Shown here in pieces: positions 62,855-64,000 of a DNA stretch of 64,000 nt. Numbering within the stretch: position 1 is the stretch's first letter; each line of letters starts with the position of its first letter. The DNA comes from Limnomonas spitsbergensis (taxonomy: Eukaryota > Chlorophyta > Chlorophyceae > Chlamydomonadales): positions 6,602,501 to 6,666,500 of the forward strand of contig JAYJMM010000039.1 of assembly GCA_037349105.1 (NCBI GenBank), in the 5' to 3' direction. The position numbers were made by a program, and so were the translations under genes. Below the pieces are notes generated by a model that did no database searches, had not been told where the DNA came from, and saw only the letters and a program-made list of their open reading frames with translations.

Positions 62855-64000
62855 CTGCAAGCATAGAATTGGCAGACAGCACCGATGTCGCAATTTGCAG
62901 TCAGCATGCAGTTTTTGGATATGGGAATATGCATGGAGATGCATGCATAATTGTATAGAGTTGCATGGTGACACATGGAAATGTATGAAGATGAATTGGC
63001 ATGCACGGAGAGGCACAGAGATGCAATGAGATCCATGGACACGCATGGAGTTGCATGGAGACGCATGGAGATGGATGGAGGTGCACAAACATGCATGGAG
63101 ACCCATGGAGCATGGATATGAATGGCGGCCCCCAGAGATGCATGCAAATGCATGGAGATGGATGGAGTTGCATGGAGATGAGAGACACATGGAGATACAT
63201 GGAGATCCTTAAACTATTAAACTCCACGTCCTCATAAGGCATAGCTTTCTTTCTTTCTTACATGGAGATGCATGCACATACTTATCTATACACGTCTTTA
63301 GAGAATTGGAGAGGCAAAGGATTGATGGATTCCAGCTTGTTTAGCCATATTTTAGCTATCTCACATTCAGCATTTACATGCGGTTAGAGACATGCACAAA
63401 CCAAGCATGCGCATGCATCTCAGCCAGTTGCATGATGTGCATACACATCCAGGGCATATCAGCAGTGACCATGCAAGGTCCATAGATCTGACATGCAAGT
63501 ATTCTCAACAGAAGCTAGAAGAGCAAGAATTGCCTTAACTAATAGAAGGCCAGGGAGATGATATCCCTTGCAGCTGATTTCTTTTCTGCACGCACACGCA
63601 TGAGCAAGTTCCATTTTTGTCACTTCGTTGAGGCGCATGGGGCAAGCGCCGATGCCCATGTATGCAGCAGGCATGAGTGAGAATGTACCAGACATGGATG
63701 CACACGCAGCAGACATGGATGAATGAGAATGCAGCAGGCACGGTTGTGCATGAGACAATCAGTTTGTTGTATATCACTGCCTACCGATATATGGCATTAT
63801 CTTCCTGAGCAGAAGCATGTCAGACTAGTTTTCGGCAAGGATGCGTATACCGGTATAGGAAGAATATAGGACAAGTAATAAGATGGGCATTGCATGAAGA
63901 TGCATGAGCAACGTACAATATTTACGTCGAAATTCCCCGTCGCTGAGTGCTGGATGTTTTCATAAGCTACACCTTCTGGCGCTACCAACCACCTCCCGGT
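62855..64000. other. Upstream of the first exon found
   Basis: A CATGGAGATG-type 9-18-bp repeat occupies about 62930-63215. No exon with a start codon that fits exon 1 was found. One minus-strand stretch around 63480-63580 (GLLLVKAILALLASVE) is protein-like but has no good splice sites. Confidence 0.45.

Overview
The window looks like nuclear DNA of an intron-rich eukaryote, most likely a green (chlorophyte) alga. Short coding exons sit between GT-AG introns. Proteins carry long Ala/Gly/Pro/Ser-rich inserts, TTTAGGG-like motifs occur inside introns, and minisatellites and transposon relics are dense. There is no bacterial-style operon, rRNA or CRISPR structure. The taxon is an inference from style only.

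Left part (1-4.7 kb): an 11-bp minisatellite, the membrane-spanning last exon of a minus-strand gene (1567-1737) whose intron holds decayed copies of that exon's start, and dispersed repeats. Next (4.7-28.7 kb) is a transposon-dominated block. A roughly 5-kb segment is directly duplicated about 15 kb apart (4705-9430 and 19508-24718), with an apparently identical 1.16-kb core inside otherwise diverged copies. Copy A is followed by a frame-broken YqaJ-type exonuclease gene. Between the two copies lies a complete 5.19-kb pogo-like DNA transposon (11678-16867). It has 29-bp terminal inverted repeats, TA target duplications, a four-exon DDE transposase with a PCNA-binding-type motif near its N-terminus, and an internal 171/174-bp satellite array. 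Fragments of a SWIM zinc-finger protein and of a Tc1/mariner transposase follow.

Right part (28.7-62.9 kb): one very large minus-strand gene. I could chain 36 exons through donor and acceptor sites in one uninterrupted frame, about 9.3 kb of coding sequence (about 3,097 residues) over 34 kb, with the 5' end not found. The product has several hydrophobic segments, a 668-residue low-complexity exon, a Cys-containing loop between two hydrophobic segments, and a long C-terminal region built from repeated units. I recognise no known family. Its introns are full of minisatellites and, strikingly, of decayed tandem copies of the adjacent exon-intron junctions. The same pattern is seen in the separate gene at 1.5-2.5 kb.

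The two themes of the window are therefore mobile elements (left) and a giant repeat-built gene growing by local tandem duplication of exons, exon modules and splice junctions (right).
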